Assembly (NCBI RefSeq): GCF_917563915.1
Contig: NZ_CAKJTI010000009.1
Span: 101,933-165,932, forward strand
Length of the DNA stretch: 64,000 nucleotides
Direction: 5' to 3'
Origin: Bacillus rhizoplanae
Lineage (GTDB): Bacteria > Bacillota > Bacilli > Bacillales > Bacillaceae_G
The translations under genes were made by a program, and so were the position numbers. Shown one piece after another: positions 43,085 through 53,507 of this stretch. Below the pieces are notes generated by a model. The model ran no database searches. It was not told where the DNA came from and saw only the letters and a list, made by a program, of their open reading frames with translations. Each line of letters opens with the position of its first letter. Within the stretch, counting starts at the first letter, position 1.

Positions 43085-45019
43085 GTGAAGCTTGATGAAT
43101 TTTTTGTCACAGGCGATCCGATTATCTACGGAGCGGACGTATCTATTGTTCTTGTGACATTAGCAATCCTTTTCATACTAACAAAGTACAAAAAATGGAG
43201 ATGGCTTTGGGATGAGTGGTTAACTTCTGTTGACCATAAGAAAATTGGGACTATGTATATTCTTTCAGCGATTTTAATGCTGTTCCGTGGTGGTATGGAC
43301 GGCTTAATGATCCGTGCCCAATTAACGTTTCCTGACACAACTTATTTAAATGCTGAACACTATAACGGCATCTTTACAACGCACGGCACTGTAATGATTC
43401 TCTTCATGGCAATGCCATTTGTTATGGGATTAATGAACATTGTTGTACCTCTTCAAATTGGGGCGCGTGATGTTGCATATCCTTTCTTAAACTCATTAAG
43501 TTTTTGGTTATTCTTTGTAGGTGCTATGTTATTTAACATCTCCTTCGTTGTCGGTGGTTCTCCAGACGCTGGATGGACATCGTACTTCCCAATGGCTGGT
43601 AAAGAGTTTAGCCAAGGCGTAGGAAACAACTATTATTCAATTGCATTGCAGATTGCGGGTCTCGGTACGCTGATGACAGGGATTAACTTCCTTGTTACGA
43701 TCTTGAAAATGCGTGCACCAGGCATGAAGTTAATGAAAATGCCAATGTTTACATGGTCTATTTTAATCACATGTGTAATCATTATCTTTGCTTTCCCAGT
43801 ATTAACAGTTGCTCTTGCATTAATGACATTTGACCGTCTATTTGATGCTCACTTCTTTACGATGGCGAGCGGTGGTATGCCAATGCTTTGGGCGAACTTA
43901 TTCTGGGTATGGGGTCACCCTGAAGTATATATCGTTATTTTACCGGCATTCGGTATTTTCTCTGAAATCATAAGTACATTCTCGCGTAAACGTCTATTCG
44001 GATATAGCGCGATGGTTTACTCAATGGTTGCTATCTCAGTTTTAAGTGGTCTTGTATGGCTCCATCACTTCTTTACAATGGGCGCAGGACCATCGGTTAA
44101 CTCATTCTTCTCGATTTCAACAATGGCGATTTCGATTCCAACCGGTGTTAAAATCTTTAACTGGTTGTTTACAATGTATAAAGGTCGTATTCGTTTTACA
44201 GTTCCAATGCTTTGGTCATTGGCGTTTATTCCAAACTTCGTAATCGGTGGAGTTACGGGTGTTATGCTTGCGATGGCAGCAGCTGACTATCAGTACCATA
44301 ACAGCTACTTCCTAGTTGCTCACTTCCACTACGTATTAATCGCAGGTACAGTATTTGCGATGCTTGCTGGATTTACATTCTGGTATCCAAAAATCACAGG
44401 TCATATGCTAAACGAACGCCTTGGTAAATGGACATTCTGGATCTTTATGAGCGGATTTAACATCTGTTTCTTCCCAATGTACTTCCTAGGTTTAGACGGT
44501 ATGACACGTCGTATGTACACATACTCTGCAAACCTTGGATGGGGTGGATTAAACATGATCGCATCTGTTGGTGCAGTAATGATGGGTATTGGCTTTATCT
44601 TATTATGCTACAACGTAGTTTACAGCATTCGTCATGGCGAGCGTGATTTAACTGGAGATCCTTGGGATGGCCGTACACTTGAATGGGCAACACAGTCTCC
44701 TGTACAACATTACAACTTTGCAGTAGTACCAGAAATTAAGCAAAGCGATATATTCTGGGAAATGAAGAAAAACGGTGAGTCTATTACACCAAAACCTGAA
44801 GACTTGAAACCAATTCATATGCCAAGCAATTCAGGTGTTCCAATTATTATGTCTTGTTTTATTGGTCTTGCAGGTTTTGCATTAGTATTTAGCTGGTTCG
44901 GGTTAGCAATTGTTGGTGGTATTGGTATGTTAGCTTGTATGATCTGGCGTTCGTTTGATTACGACAACGGATATTACATTAGCGTAGATGAAATTAAAAA
45001 GACAGAACATGTTGCATGA
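43085..45019 (+). CDS. qoxB: Cytochrome aa3 quinol oxidase subunit I
   Basis: A 644-residue, 14-15 helix haem-copper oxidase subunit that reduces oxygen to water and pumps protons. The start is GTG 43085, giving [24 protein letters not shown] is 8 bases upstream. Haem ligand His is in THGTVMILF. The CuB site is WGHPEVYI (His plus the cross-linked Tyr) and LHHFFTMG (two His), and the haem-binding AHFHYVL lies at about residue 420. It is 33 bases downstream of qoxA. Confidence 0.95.
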   Translation: MKLDEFFVTGDPIIYGADVSIVLVTLAILFILTKYKKWRWLWDEWLTSVDHKKIGTMYILSAILMLFRGGMDGLMIRAQLTFPDTTYLNAEHYNGIFTTHGTVMILFMAMPFVMGLMNIVVPLQIGARDVAYPFLNSLSFWLFFVGAMLFNISFVVGGSPDAGWTSYFPMAGKEFSQGVGNNYYSIALQIAGLGTLMTGINFLVTILKMRAPGMKLMKMPMFTWSILITCVIIIFAFPVLTVALALMTFDRLFDAHFFTMASGGMPMLWANLFWVWGHPEVYIVILPAFGIFSEIISTFSRKRLFGYSAMVYSMVAISVLSGLVWLHHFFTMGAGPSVNSFFSISTMAISIPTGVKIFNWLFTMYKGRIRFTVPMLWSLAFIPNFVIGGVTGVMLAMAAADYQYHNSYFLVAHFHYVLIAGTVFAMLAGFTFWYPKITGHMLNERLGKWTFWIFMSGFNICFFPMYFLGLDGMTRRMYTYSANLGWGGLNMIASVGAVMMGIGFILLCYNVVYSIRHGERDLTGDPWDGRTLEWATQSPVQHYNFAVVPEIKQSDIFWEMKKNGESITPKPEDLKPIHMPSNSGVPIIMSCFIGLAGFALVFSWFGLAIVGGIGMLACMIWRSFDYDNGYYISVDEIKKTEHVA

Positions 45020-45032
45020 GAGGTGAAACGAA

Positions 45033-45635
45033 ATGGCGGCTTTAGATAAAAGCTTACCTCTAGAATATCAAACTGAACAAAGCAGATTGAATATTTTAGG
45101 GTTTTGGATTTTCCTTGGGGCTGAAATCGTGCTATTTGCAACGCTTTTCGCCTCTTACCTAGTATTAGCTGGTAGTACCGCAGGTGGTCCAACACCAGCA
45201 CAACTTTTCGAAGTAAAGCCTGTTATGATTGAAACACTTTTACTTTTAACAAGTAGTTTCACATGCGGGATCGCAATTCATGAAATGCGTAAAGAAAACA
45301 AAAATGGTATGCTCCTATGGTTTATCATTACATTACTGTTAGGCGCTGGCTTCCTTTACATGGAGATTGAAGAATTTGCACTGTACGCAAGCCACGGTGC
45401 TACACTACAAACAAGCGGATTCTTATCTGGGTTCTTCGTTCTTCTTGGAACGCATGGTGCCCACGTAACGGGTGGTATCATTTGGGCAACTTGTGTTATT
45501 ATCCAAATTTTAAAACGAGGACTGACACCAGTTACAGCTCGTAAAGTATTTATTATCAGCTTATACTGGCATTTCCTTGATGTTGTTTGGATCTTCATTT
45601 ACACACTAGTTTACTTGAACGGGATGGTGGCGTAA
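45033..45635 (+). CDS. qoxC: Cytochrome aa3 quinol oxidase subunit III
   Basis: A 200-residue, five-helix subunit of the oxidase. LGFWIFLGAEIVLFATLFASYLVL (about 23-46) and GTHGAHVTGGIIW (about 132-144) are family signatures, and the end HFLDVVWIFIYTLVYL matches subunit III. It stabilises the core and sustains proton pumping. It lies 13 bases after qoxB. Confidence 0.93.
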   Translation: MAALDKSLPLEYQTEQSRLNILGFWIFLGAEIVLFATLFASYLVLAGSTAGGPTPAQLFEVKPVMIETLLLLTSSFTCGIAIHEMRKENKNGMLLWFIITLLLGAGFLYMEIEEFALYASHGATLQTSGFLSGFFVLLGTHGAHVTGGIIWATCVIIQILKRGLTPVTARKVFIISLYWHFLDVVWIFIYTLVYLNGMVA

Positions 45636-45637
45636 TA

Positions 45638-45949
45638 ATGGGACAAAACAATACACAAGCAAATCGACACGCTCATAGCGGATTTCCATGGTCACACGTT
45701 TTCGGATTTGTTTTATCACTTGCATTAACGTTCCTTGCTTTATATGTAGCGTTATATACAAGTTTGCCATTTGCAACAATCTTAACGAGCATTCTTATAA
45801 TGGCAGTGGCACAAGCCGCATTACAATTAGTTATGTTTATGCACATGACAGAAGGAGAAGGCACAATACAAACACTCACAATCGTATTCCACTTCTTCAT
45901 CGCTGCAGTAACGGTTGTTGGTACGGTTTGGATTTTCTTCTCTATGTAA
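45638..45949 (+). CDS. qoxD: Cytochrome aa3 quinol oxidase subunit IV
   Basis: A 103-residue, three-helix subunit. The ATG 45638 lies two bases after the qoxC stop, and AGCGGATTTCCATGG-type N-terminal residues HAHSGFPWSHVFGFVLSLALT match the family. LQLVMFMHM in helix 2 is the typical subunit IV motif. The upstream in-frame codons belong to qoxC and give no better start. Confidence 0.92.
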   Translation: MGQNNTQANRHAHSGFPWSHVFGFVLSLALTFLALYVALYTSLPFATILTSILIMAVAQAALQLVMFMHMTEGEGTIQTLTIVFHFFIAAVTVVGTVWIFFSM

Positions 45950-45961
45950 CACGTATTTTCA

Positions 45962-45998
45962 AAAGTCTGTTGGGGCAATGCCTCAGCAGGCTTTTTTA
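45962..45998 (+). terminator. Terminator of the qox operon
   Basis: AAAGTCTGTTGGGGC pairs with GCCTCAGCAGGCTTT (45979-45993) with two mismatches, followed by T. Confidence 0.75.
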
Positions 45999-46274
45999 TA
46001 TCCCTTAAATACTTATATACATATAATGGTTTAGCACTGCGTCTTCTACTCCCCTTACATAATGTACTCATTATTCAAAATCATTAATATCTCATGGTAC
46101 TACGAAACTATAGCATGGAGATCCCCCCCCATAATGAAATTTTCACCTTATTCTTTATAGAAAGAGATTAATTCATTAAAGCTTAATTGTGCAATAAGCT
46201 CGCAATATTCCTTAAGTTACATTTTTTGTATGGTAAAATATTACTATCATATGTTGCTAAGGAAGTGTTAAGAC

Positions 46275-46499
46275 ATGTCAATATCAACTTTAGCTCTTTT
46301 ATTACTCGGGGAAGTACTTATCGCAATTATACTGATTGGCCTCAGCATTGAAATTTGGAGTTATGGATGGAAAAAAACAAACGGAGTAAAGTATTCTTGC
46401 ATGTTGCTTTCTCTTATTATTGGAACCAGTAGCATATTGGGGCTTTGTATAGCACCAGCCTATTTTTTCATACAACTTACAGATAAGGTAAAATTTTAA
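46275..46499 (+). CDS. Small two-helix membrane protein, function unknown
   Basis: A 74-residue ORF with two hydrophobic segments (about 5-27 and 42-68) and a short basic loop (YGWKKTNGVK). AAGGAAGTG about 10 bases upstream is an acceptable ribosome site. No family is recognised. It stands alone between the qox operon and a truncated bcr1 copy. Confidence 0.5.
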   Translation: MSISTLALLLLGEVLIAIILIGLSIEIWSYGWKKTNGVKYSCMLLSLIIGTSSILGLCIAPAYFFIQLTDKVKF

Positions 46500-46517
46500 C
46501 TTTATGGTTATTGATTA

Positions 46518-46626
46518 TTAGTTGAACCAATCGGGTTTTTACGGGCAGTAAGATCCCCCACCTAACTTCTTCGATTTTCTCTGAATCTTGAGGTGGGGGT
46601 CTTACTATCCGTTAATGCGGGATAAA
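46518..46626 (-). repeat. bcr1 element, minus strand, lacking one end
   Basis: TTAGTTGAACCAATCGGG starts the recognisable part, then TACGGGCAG, the CCCCCACC and GGTGGGGG arms, CCGTTAATGCGGG and ATAAA at 46622-46626. The end with the GATGGAAGTTTCAC hairpin is missing. A decayed fragment of that end may lie at 46121-46151. Confidence 0.78.
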
Positions 46627-46771
46627 AAAGCTATCAAATCCGATAGCCTTTTTATTTTTTTAATTCATAAATCAATAACATTTAATAGTAATAATTATCA
46701 GAATAATGTTTGTTTTATTGGCTGTACACGCTATAATAACAGGTAATTTAGTGGAGAAAGGATGATTGTAT

Positions 46772-47947
46772 ATGGATATTATACAAGAAGCATCTATTTC
46801 GAAAGAGCAGCTTATTCAATGGAGAAGACATTTTCATATGTATCCTGAGCTTTCTTATCATGAAGAAAAAACGTCTCAAATGGTTTACGATATACTACAA
46901 ACATTTCCTCATCTAGAAGTTTCACGTCCAACGCAGTATAGTGTGATGGCAAAATTGGTTGGTAGACAGCCAGGAAGAACAATTGCGCTTCGTGCTGATA
47001 TGGACGCACTACCTATTGAAGAAGAGAATAAGTTTGATTTTGTTTCTAGATATCAAGGAGTGATGCATGCGTGTGGACATGATGGACATATTGCGATGTT
47101 ACTTGGCACAGCATACACACTTTCACAAAAGCGGGATCAAATTCAAGGTGAAATTCGTTTTTTGTTTCAACATGCTGAGGAGAACTTTCCGGGCGGTGCA
47201 CAGGAAATGGTTGACGCTGGTGTTATGGAAGGGGTCGATTACATTATTGGTGCACACCTTTGGGCACCACTGGAAGTTGGGAAAATTGGTGTTGTATATG
47301 GTCCAGCAATGGCTGCTCCTGATGCGTTTTCGATTACGATTGTGGGAAAAGGCGGACATGCTGGTATTCCGCATGAAACGGTTGATAGTATTGCAATTGG
47401 CACACAATTTGTTTCTCAATTACAACAAATTGTCTCTAGGCTTACTAATCCGTTAGACTCATTAGTGTTATCTGTAACACAGTTTCATGCAGGGACAACT
47501 CATAATGTAATTCCTGACAGTGCGACAATTGGAGGAACAGTAAGAAGTTTACGGGATGAACTTCGGAAGCAAACAGCAGAGCGAATTGAGAGAATTGTAA
47601 AATGTATTACAGAGGCATACGGGGCATCCTATACATTTACATATGAATATGGATATCGCCCAGTTGTAAATGAAGAGAATGTAACAAGGCATGTAGAAAA
47701 TACGGCATTGCAACTTTTAGGAAGGGAACAAGTTGTTCATTTACAGCCGACGATGGCTGGAGAAGACTTTTCCGCATTCTTGCAAAAAGCCCCAGGTACG
47801 TTTTTCTTTATTGGAGCCGGAAATCAAGAGAAAGGAATTAGATATCCACATCATCATCCGCTTTTTACAATTGACGAGGATGCCTTGCCAATCGGTGTAG
47901 AAATGTTTGTTTCATCCGTTTTGAACTTTATGAGAAAAGAGAAATAA
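46772..47947 (+). CDS. M20-family amidohydrolase (N-acyl-L-amino acid amidohydrolase-like)
   Basis: A 391-residue metallopeptidase-family hydrolase. The ATG at 46772 follows GAGAAAGGAT by 8 bases. Metal-binding residues are visible in order: RADMDALPIEEE, MHACGHDGHIAMLLG (with Cys and His ligands, about 98-112), FQHAEENFPGGAQEMVDAGV (Glu pair), and HHHPLFTIDEDAL at the end. The dimerisation domain lies between about 185 and 300. The family cleaves N-acyl amino acids, hippurate or indole-amino acid conjugates. The substrate is not known. Monocistronic. Confidence 0.88.
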   Translation: MDIIQEASISKEQLIQWRRHFHMYPELSYHEEKTSQMVYDILQTFPHLEVSRPTQYSVMAKLVGRQPGRTIALRADMDALPIEEENKFDFVSRYQGVMHACGHDGHIAMLLGTAYTLSQKRDQIQGEIRFLFQHAEENFPGGAQEMVDAGVMEGVDYIIGAHLWAPLEVGKIGVVYGPAMAAPDAFSITIVGKGGHAGIPHETVDSIAIGTQFVSQLQQIVSRLTNPLDSLVLSVTQFHAGTTHNVIPDSATIGGTVRSLRDELRKQTAERIERIVKCITEAYGASYTFTYEYGYRPVVNEENVTRHVENTALQLLGREQVVHLQPTMAGEDFSAFLQKAPGTFFFIGAGNQEKGIRYPHHHPLFTIDEDALPIGVEMFVSSVLNFMRKEK

Positions 47948-47962
47948 AATAGTGTTTCACTC

Positions 47963-47996
47963 GAGTTATCCTGTTACAAAAGGATAACTCTTTTTG
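47963..47996 (+). terminator. Terminator of the M20 hydrolase gene
   Basis: GAGTTATCCT (47963-47972) pairs with AGGATAACTC (47981-47990), followed by TTTTTG. Confidence 0.9.
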
Positions 47997-48054
47997 TATA
48001 TATTTGTTTGAAGTGGAGAAATATAACTACAACATTTTGAAAAAAGAAAGTTAG

Positions 48055-49533
48055 ATGATAAAGATGATTCAGTTAGATGCTAACTTATCGAAAATTACCA
48101 ATGCAATTCGAGAAAAGTTAGATTCACCTAATGACTTAACTGTGCGTGAATTTTCTCTTTCAGGAACAAGCGATCGATGTGCAGTTATATTTTTATGCGG
48201 ACTAAGCAATAAAGACATGATTCATCGTTTTATTATTCGACCATTGCAGTATGAAGATATTCCTAAACAAGCTCCAATTATTCAAACATTAATCGATCGA
48301 TTTTTGTCAGTTGGAGAAGTGAGTATCGCAAAGACATTTCCGGATGTTATGAATGCACTATTAGCAGGCGATACAATTGTGCTACTGGATGGTATTCCTT
48401 CTGCAATGATTGTAAATTTCCGTGAATGGGAGAAACGAAGTCTTGATTCACCGACGACAGAGACAATTATTCGAGGGCCTAATTTAGGATTTATTGAAGA
48501 TGTGAATGTAAACAAAATGTTAATTCGGCGTCACATCCGTGACCCGCAATTACGTTTTCATTCCTATATTATGGGGAAACGTTCACAGAAGGAAGTAACA
48601 TTAGCTTATATTGAAGATATTATTAATCCTTATATTGTAAAAGAATTAAACCGGAGACTGCAGTCTATTGAAACAGATATTATTTTTGAAACAGGAACGA
48701 TTGAACAACTCATACAAGATAATAGATTGTCTCCTTTCCCTCAATTTTTAAATACAGAAAGACCAGATAACGTCGCAGCTTCACTTGCGAAAGGGAAAGC
48801 AGCTATTTTAGTAGACGGTTCTCCATTTGTACTTATTGCTCCAATGGTAATGATTGATATATTTCAATCGCCGGAAGATCACTATGAACGTTGGATGATT
48901 GGAACGTTGTTAAGAGGGCTTCGAATGTTAGCGGGAACGATTGCGATTTTATTACCGGCTATGTATGTAGCTCTTGTTTCTTATCATCAAGGGCTTATCC
49001 CCTCTAATCTTGCATATTCAATTGCTGGAGCGAGAGAAGGTGTTCCGTTTCCAGCATATATTGAGACGCTCATAATGGCTTTTACAATGGAACTGATTCG
49101 TGAAGCTGGAATTCGTCTACCTAAGCCGATGGGTCCAACGATTGGTATTGTAGGAGGCCTTGTTATTGGAGAAGCTGCTGTAAGTGCCGGCATTGTAAAT
49201 CCGTTTCTTGTAATTATTATTGCAGTTACAGCAGTAGCTACATTTTCATTGCCAGTATATAGCATAACAATTACCTTTCGTATTTTGTTGTTTGCGTTTA
49301 TTTTAGTTGCTACGGTCTTTGGTTTGTATGGAATTATTTTAGGATTAATTGCCTTAGCAATTCACATCGTAAATTTAACGAGTGTTGGAGTGCCATATTC
49401 TGCACCGATTGCACCTGCTTTTTATAAAGATTGGAAAGAAGATGTTGTACGTTTGCCTAAAGCAATGTTGAAAGAAAGACCGGAGTACTTACAACCAAAG
49501 GATAAAACATTGCGTTCAAAGGAGAGGGGATGA
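48055..49533 (+). CDS. GerA-type spore germinant receptor subunit A
   Basis: A 492-residue protein of the GerA/GerKA/SpoVAF family. A soluble N-terminal half (about 1-285) is followed by five or so helices (about 295-435) and a cytoplasmic tail. Characteristic are PTTETIIRGPNLGFIEDVNVNKMLIRRHIRDPQL (about 138-171), LAYIEDIINPYIVKELNRRL and PMGPTIGIVGGLVIGEAAVSAGIVNP. It forms the germinant-gated channel in the spore inner membrane with subunits B and C. Order A-B-C plus a small fourth ORF suggests one operon. By position in the B. cereus group it may be gerL, but this is not certain. Confidence 0.9.
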   Translation: MIKMIQLDANLSKITNAIREKLDSPNDLTVREFSLSGTSDRCAVIFLCGLSNKDMIHRFIIRPLQYEDIPKQAPIIQTLIDRFLSVGEVSIAKTFPDVMNALLAGDTIVLLDGIPSAMIVNFREWEKRSLDSPTTETIIRGPNLGFIEDVNVNKMLIRRHIRDPQLRFHSYIMGKRSQKEVTLAYIEDIINPYIVKELNRRLQSIETDIIFETGTIEQLIQDNRLSPFPQFLNTERPDNVAASLAKGKAAILVDGSPFVLIAPMVMIDIFQSPEDHYERWMIGTLLRGLRMLAGTIAILLPAMYVALVSYHQGLIPSNLAYSIAGAREGVPFPAYIETLIMAFTMELIREAGIRLPKPMGPTIGIVGGLVIGEAAVSAGIVNPFLVIIIAVTAVATFSLPVYSITITFRILLFAFILVATVFGLYGIILGLIALAIHIVNLTSVGVPYSAPIAPAFYKDWKEDVVRLPKAMLKERPEYLQPKDKTLRSKERG

Positions 49534-49534
49534 A

Positions 49535-50653
49535 GTGAAGCCATTTGAGTATGGAGATGAAGAAGTTGGTACTCGTGAACTCACGTTTGCTATATCTTCT
49601 ACTATTATTGGTACAGGTGCACTTGCCATGCCGCGTGTTATGGCGACTCATGCGCTTTTTGCGGATGGATGGATTCTATTACTCCTAAGTGGATTAATAT
49701 GTACTTGTTTTGCGTGGCTTATCTTGAAGGTTGCCATTTTATTTCCGAAACAAAATTTTGTTCAATATACGAGCGTGTATTTAACGAAGCCGATTACTTA
49801 TATTATCTGTTTTGTTTTAATACTAACATTTACAGGAATTACGGCTCATGAAGCGCGAACAATTTCTATTATTTCTCAAACATATTTATTTAGTGATACA
49901 CCTGTTCAGCTTTTGTCTTTTTTTTATTTGCTTGTTGTTGTTTATGGCGTTTGTGGATCTAGGGCAGGATTATTAAGACTTACTGTTCTGTTTTTACCTA
50001 TTGTTTTTATTGCTATTATTTTGTTATCGCTGTTAAATGTTAATTTAATGGAATTTGAAAATTTATCTCCATTTTTTCAAACTAAAATTAGTAAATATAT
50101 GGGTGGGATTAGAGAGTCTGCCTTTACATTTATTGGATTTGAGGTAGGTTTTTTCTATGCTGCTATACTCAAATCAACTAAAAACGCCCCTATGGCAGCG
50201 GCAAAAGGGGTTATGATTACTGTTTTATCCTATATGTTAATTTATATTACTTGTATAAGTGTATTTACTTATTTAACAACTAGCACTTTAACATATCCAA
50301 CGATTGAACTTGGGAAAGAAATTGAAATAGGGGGAGGTTTTCTAGAGAGATTTGATGCAATCTTTTTTATAACATGGATTATTACCGTTTTTAATACAAC
50401 TGCATTGTATTATGATGTGGCTATTTTTTTATTTTGTGCAATGTTTCCTGCAATAAAAAAGCATACGTTTATTTTTATTAGTGCGCCTATCATTTATGTT
50501 GTAAATAATATTCCAGGTAATTTGGATGTGATAAGTAAGTATGGTACATATTTAGCTTGGATTGACATGTCTGTTATGTTTGTTGTCCCTCTTCTCATTT
50601 TTACTTTCTATAAAATAAAAGGAGGGGGGAATAAAAATGAACCTTCTTCTTAA
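49535..50653 (+). CDS. GerB-type spore germinant receptor subunit B
   Basis: A 372-residue, 10-helix APC-superfamily protein that binds germinant. GTG 49535 starts after AAGGAGAGGGG, one base past the stop of subunit [26 protein letters not shown] is the family N-terminus, containing the helix 1 break that forms the ligand site. It ends 17 bases inside subunit C. The ligand cannot be read from sequence. Confidence 0.9.
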   Translation: MKPFEYGDEEVGTRELTFAISSTIIGTGALAMPRVMATHALFADGWILLLLSGLICTCFAWLILKVAILFPKQNFVQYTSVYLTKPITYIICFVLILTFTGITAHEARTISIISQTYLFSDTPVQLLSFFYLLVVVYGVCGSRAGLLRLTVLFLPIVFIAIILLSLLNVNLMEFENLSPFFQTKISKYMGGIRESAFTFIGFEVGFFYAAILKSTKNAPMAAAKGVMITVLSYMLIYITCISVFTYLTTSTLTYPTIELGKEIEIGGGFLERFDAIFFITWIITVFNTTALYYDVAIFLFCAMFPAIKKHTFIFISAPIIYVVNNIPGNLDVISKYGTYLAWIDMSVMFVVPLLIFTFYKIKGGGNKNEPSS

Positions 50654-51824
50654 AATAATGAGTTGTCTGTTTTTGATTTTACTTATAAGTGGCTGCTCCG
50701 AACGGCAGGAAATTGAAGAAAGAGGGTTTGTTGTTGGTGTTGCATTAGACAAGGCAACGAATAAGGGAGAAAAAAGTGAAACGACAACTACCAGTTATTC
50801 CCCCCTTATAAAAGGAACGTATCAAATTGTGTTGCCTAGTTCTTTAACGCAGCAGGGAAGTAAACCGTCAAGTGGAGGAAATTACATTAATATTAATGCA
50901 ACGGCTGATAGTGTATTTGCTCAAATTCGGGTTATCTCTAAGAAAATAAGTCGATCCTTATTCTTTCCTCATATAGAAGTGCTTATTTTTTCTGAGGACT
51001 TATTGAAAAAACCTTTCGTTTTAGAAGATACATTAGATGTATTTTTTCGTGATCATGAGATGCGAAGGAATATTCGGATCTTTATTTCAAAAGGAAGAGC
51101 GGAAGAAATTTTAAAGCAGAGTGCAAAACCAGAAAATTTACCCTCTAAATACGTAAGTATGATATCAAATCATGCGCAGAAAAATGCCCAAATGTTAGAA
51201 GCAGTTCGAATTGGTGATTTACAAGAGAAAATGTCTGCTGATCGAAGTTTTGTTCTTCCTATCTTAGGACTAACTCGGCAGGGAATTAAAATGGAAGGAG
51301 CAGCTGTATTTCGTGGAAAAGATACTAAATTTGTAGGCAGTCTAAATGGGATGGAAACATTAGGACTAAATTATATTGTTGGAAAAAAAGTAGGGGGATT
51401 TTTTAAAATAAAAAAAGGAAATCAGCTTATTGTATTTGAAATTCGTGAGATGCGTAGAAAAATCCACACATTCTTAACAAATCCTACAAAGCCTAAATTT
51501 GTAATTGATGTATATTTAGACGGAACATTAGCAGAAGTGTATTTAAGGAAAGATACTAAGGCGATGAGTTCTGAAGAAATCAGTAAATACCTTGCAAGTG
51601 AAATGGAAAAACAGATACAAAAAACAATTAAAGTTGTCCAAAAAGATTTAAAAGTAGATGTATTTGGATTAGGGGAATATTATAAGCGTCAAAATTATAA
51701 GCAATGGATAAAAATTAAAAAAAATTGGGACCAAGGTCAAAATTACTTTAGTACGAGTAACGTTATTGTTCGTGTGCATCCGAGTATTGAACATACAGGA
51801 TCTGTGTTACCAGTAAGAAGGTGA
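50637..51824 (+). CDS. GerC-type spore germinant receptor subunit C (lipoprotein)
   Basis: A 395-residue lipoprotein with lipobox ISGC (Cys20), the first residues of the mature protein being [18 protein letters not shown], typical of GerC. The three-domain GerAC fold covers the rest ([46 protein letters not shown]). It overlaps gene B by 17 bases, which indicates coupling. The A-B-C order is that of gerA, unlike gerK of B. subtilis. Confidence 0.9.
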   Translation: MNLLLKIMSCLFLILLISGCSERQEIEERGFVVGVALDKATNKGEKSETTTTSYSPLIKGTYQIVLPSSLTQQGSKPSSGGNYININATADSVFAQIRVISKKISRSLFFPHIEVLIFSEDLLKKPFVLEDTLDVFFRDHEMRRNIRIFISKGRAEEILKQSAKPENLPSKYVSMISNHAQKNAQMLEAVRIGDLQEKMSADRSFVLPILGLTRQGIKMEGAAVFRGKDTKFVGSLNGMETLGLNYIVGKKVGGFFKIKKGNQLIVFEIREMRRKIHTFLTNPTKPKFVIDVYLDGTLAEVYLRKDTKAMSSEEISKYLASEMEKQIQKTIKVVQKDLKVDVFGLGEYYKRQNYKQWIKIKKNWDQGQNYFSTSNVIVRVHPSIEHTGSVLPVRR

Positions 51825-51840
51825 GTAAAGGAGCGGCATA

Positions 51841-51981
51841 ATGTTTACAACTTTAGGGATTATATGTACGATTTTAATGGCAACTCTCCCCTATACTGCT
51901 TATTTCATTCATAAAAAAATACAAGAATATGGTGCACAGCCTTGGCAAAAACAAATGCAGCAAAAAAAGAAACCCGAATAA
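51841..51981 (+). CDS. 46-residue membrane ORF ending the ger operon
   Basis: MFTTLGIICTILMATLPYT starts a 46-residue protein with one hydrophobic helix (about 4-24) and a basic, Gln-rich tail ending QQKKKPE. A good ribosome site, AAGGAGCG, lies 7 bases before the ATG, and the start is 16 bases after the subunit C stop. The operon terminator starts inside its last codons. Position and site make it a credible gene. It may be a small accessory (D-type) subunit of the receptor; that is inference. Confidence 0.65.
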   Translation: MFTTLGIICTILMATLPYTAYFIHKKIQEYGAQPWQKQMQQKKKPE

Positions 51982-52000
51982 TACGTTGGGTTTCTTTTTT
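51963..52000. terminator. Terminator of the ger operon
   Basis: AAAAAAGAAACCC (51963-51975) pairs with GGGTTTCTTTTTT (51988-52000), with T-run. It is symmetric and may also stop the feo transcript arriving on the minus strand. Confidence 0.9.
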
Positions 52001-52107
52001 ATCCCGTATTAACGGACAGTAAGACCCTCGCCTCAAGATTCAGAGAAAAACGAAGGAGATAGGTGGGGGATGAAGAAAATCCCCACTGATGGTTAGTTTC
52101 ACTTTAT
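51998..52107 (+). repeat. bcr1 element at the 3' end of the feo operon
   Basis: Bounded by TTTAT at 51998-52002 and 52103-52107. CCCGTATTAACGGACAG and GATGGTTAGTTTCAC are the ends; the GATTGGTTCAACTAACC part is absent. Its right boundary supplies the first base of the stop triplet (TTA at 52107-52109) of the minus-strand FeoB membrane gene. Confidence 0.85.
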
Positions 52108-53507
52108 TATACAAGTCCTAACCAATGTACCAATTGTGCCGTAAGGAATGTAACAACAATGGCAATTACAGTAGGGATGGCAAATGAAAGAAATGTCCAT
52201 TTTGCACTTTTTGTTTCTTTATATATATTAACTAGTGTTGTTCCGCATGGGAAATGAAGAAGGGAGAACAACATCATGTTTAATGCAGTTAGCCAAGTCC
52301 AACCGTGTTCAAGAAACAGTTGTTTAATTTGTGTTAAGTTGTCTAACTCTGTTAATGAACCTGTTGATAAATAAGCCATTAATAAAATTGGAACAACAAT
52401 TTCGTTTGCAGGTAAGCCGAGAATAAATGCTGCTAAAATGTATCCGTCAAGGCCAAGTAATTTTGCAAACGGATCTAAAAAATTTACGATATACATAAGA
52501 AGACTTGTGTCTCCAATAAATACATTTGCTAATACCCATGTTAATACTGCAGCGGGTGCGGCAACGATAACGGCACGTTTCAGAACGTATATTGATTTAT
52601 CGAGCGTTGCGCGCACGATTGTATCCCAAATTTTAGGTTTTCTATAAGGTGGTAATTCTAACGTATAGTGAGTTGGAACACCTTTTAAAGCTGTTTTTGA
52701 GAGTGCCCATGACACGGTTAAAGTTACGATAATGCCAATTACAACCATACCGACAACAACTCCGGCTGTTACAAGGGTCTGCATACCACCTGTATATCCA
52801 GCGGCCATAAATAAAGATGCTAATAAAATAAGCGTTGGCCATCGACCGTTACAAGGAACAAAGTTATTTGTTAAGATTGCGAGCATACGTTCACGAGGTG
52901 ATTCAATAATACGTGTTGACATAATTGCAGCTGCGTTACATCCAAATCCCATTGCCATTGTTAAAGATTGCTTCCCATGTGCCCCGGCACGTTTAAAGAG
53001 ACGGTCCATGTTAAAAGCAACGCGCGGTAAGTAACCGTAGTTTTCTAATAAAGCAAACATTGGGAAGAAAATAGCCATCGGTGGCAACATAACACTAATA
53101 ACAGCTCCTGTTCCGCGGAATAAACCGAGAATAAGGATGCCATGTAACCATTCCGGGGCATGCATCGCTTGGAACCAAGCAGTTAAATAACCTTCTGCCC
53201 ATCCAAAAAATTCAGCAATCATATCAGAAGGAACGTTAGCTCCGGCAATTGTAAGATAAAAAATAACAGATAAAATAGCGAGCATAATAGGGAAACCGAA
53301 TATAGGAGAAGTAAAGATTCTATCAAGCTTCTCTGAGCGATATAATTTATTTTTATCTGTATATTGAACAGAGTCTTTACAAATATTAGCTGAAGCACGG
53401 TAGATATCACCGACAATTTCATCGCGAATGTCTTCTTTAACAAGTGTTTGCGCACGCTGCACGATATAATCTAATGGAAGAGCTTTACTGGTTGAATGAG
53501 ATTCCAT
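52107..53507 (-). CDS. FeoB membrane permease domain encoded as a separate protein
   Basis: A 466-residue membrane protein equal to the C-terminal part of FeoB. It starts with a cytoplasmic segment (about 1-65), then has the Gate/nucleoside-recognition domains with FRGTGAVISVMLPPMAIFFPMFALLENYGYLPRVAF (about 130-165) and MGFGCNAAAIMSTR (about 185-198), and the paired conserved Cys in NNFVPCNGRWP and FPCGTTLVNIYKETKS. The GTPase domain is encoded by the upstream gene, with a 23-base overlap. The two together make a ferrous iron transporter. No frameshift is needed to read both, and each has its own start. Confidence 0.9.
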   Translation of the reverse strand: MESHSTSKALPLDYIVQRAQTLVKEDIRDEIVGDIYRASANICKDSVQYTDKNKLYRSEKLDRIFTSPIFGFPIMLAILSVIFYLTIAGANVPSDMIAEFFGWAEGYLTAWFQAMHAPEWLHGILILGLFRGTGAVISVMLPPMAIFFPMFALLENYGYLPRVAFNMDRLFKRAGAHGKQSLTMAMGFGCNAAAIMSTRIIESPRERMLAILTNNFVPCNGRWPTLILLASLFMAAGYTGGMQTLVTAGVVVGMVVIGIIVTLTVSWALSKTALKGVPTHYTLELPPYRKPKIWDTIVRATLDKSIYVLKRAVIVAAPAAVLTWVLANVFIGDTSLLMYIVNFLDPFAKLLGLDGYILAAFILGLPANEIVVPILLMAYLSTGSLTELDNLTQIKQLFLEHGWTWLTALNMMLFSLLHFPCGTTLVNIYKETKSAKWTFLSFAIPTVIAIVVTFLTAQLVHWLGLV

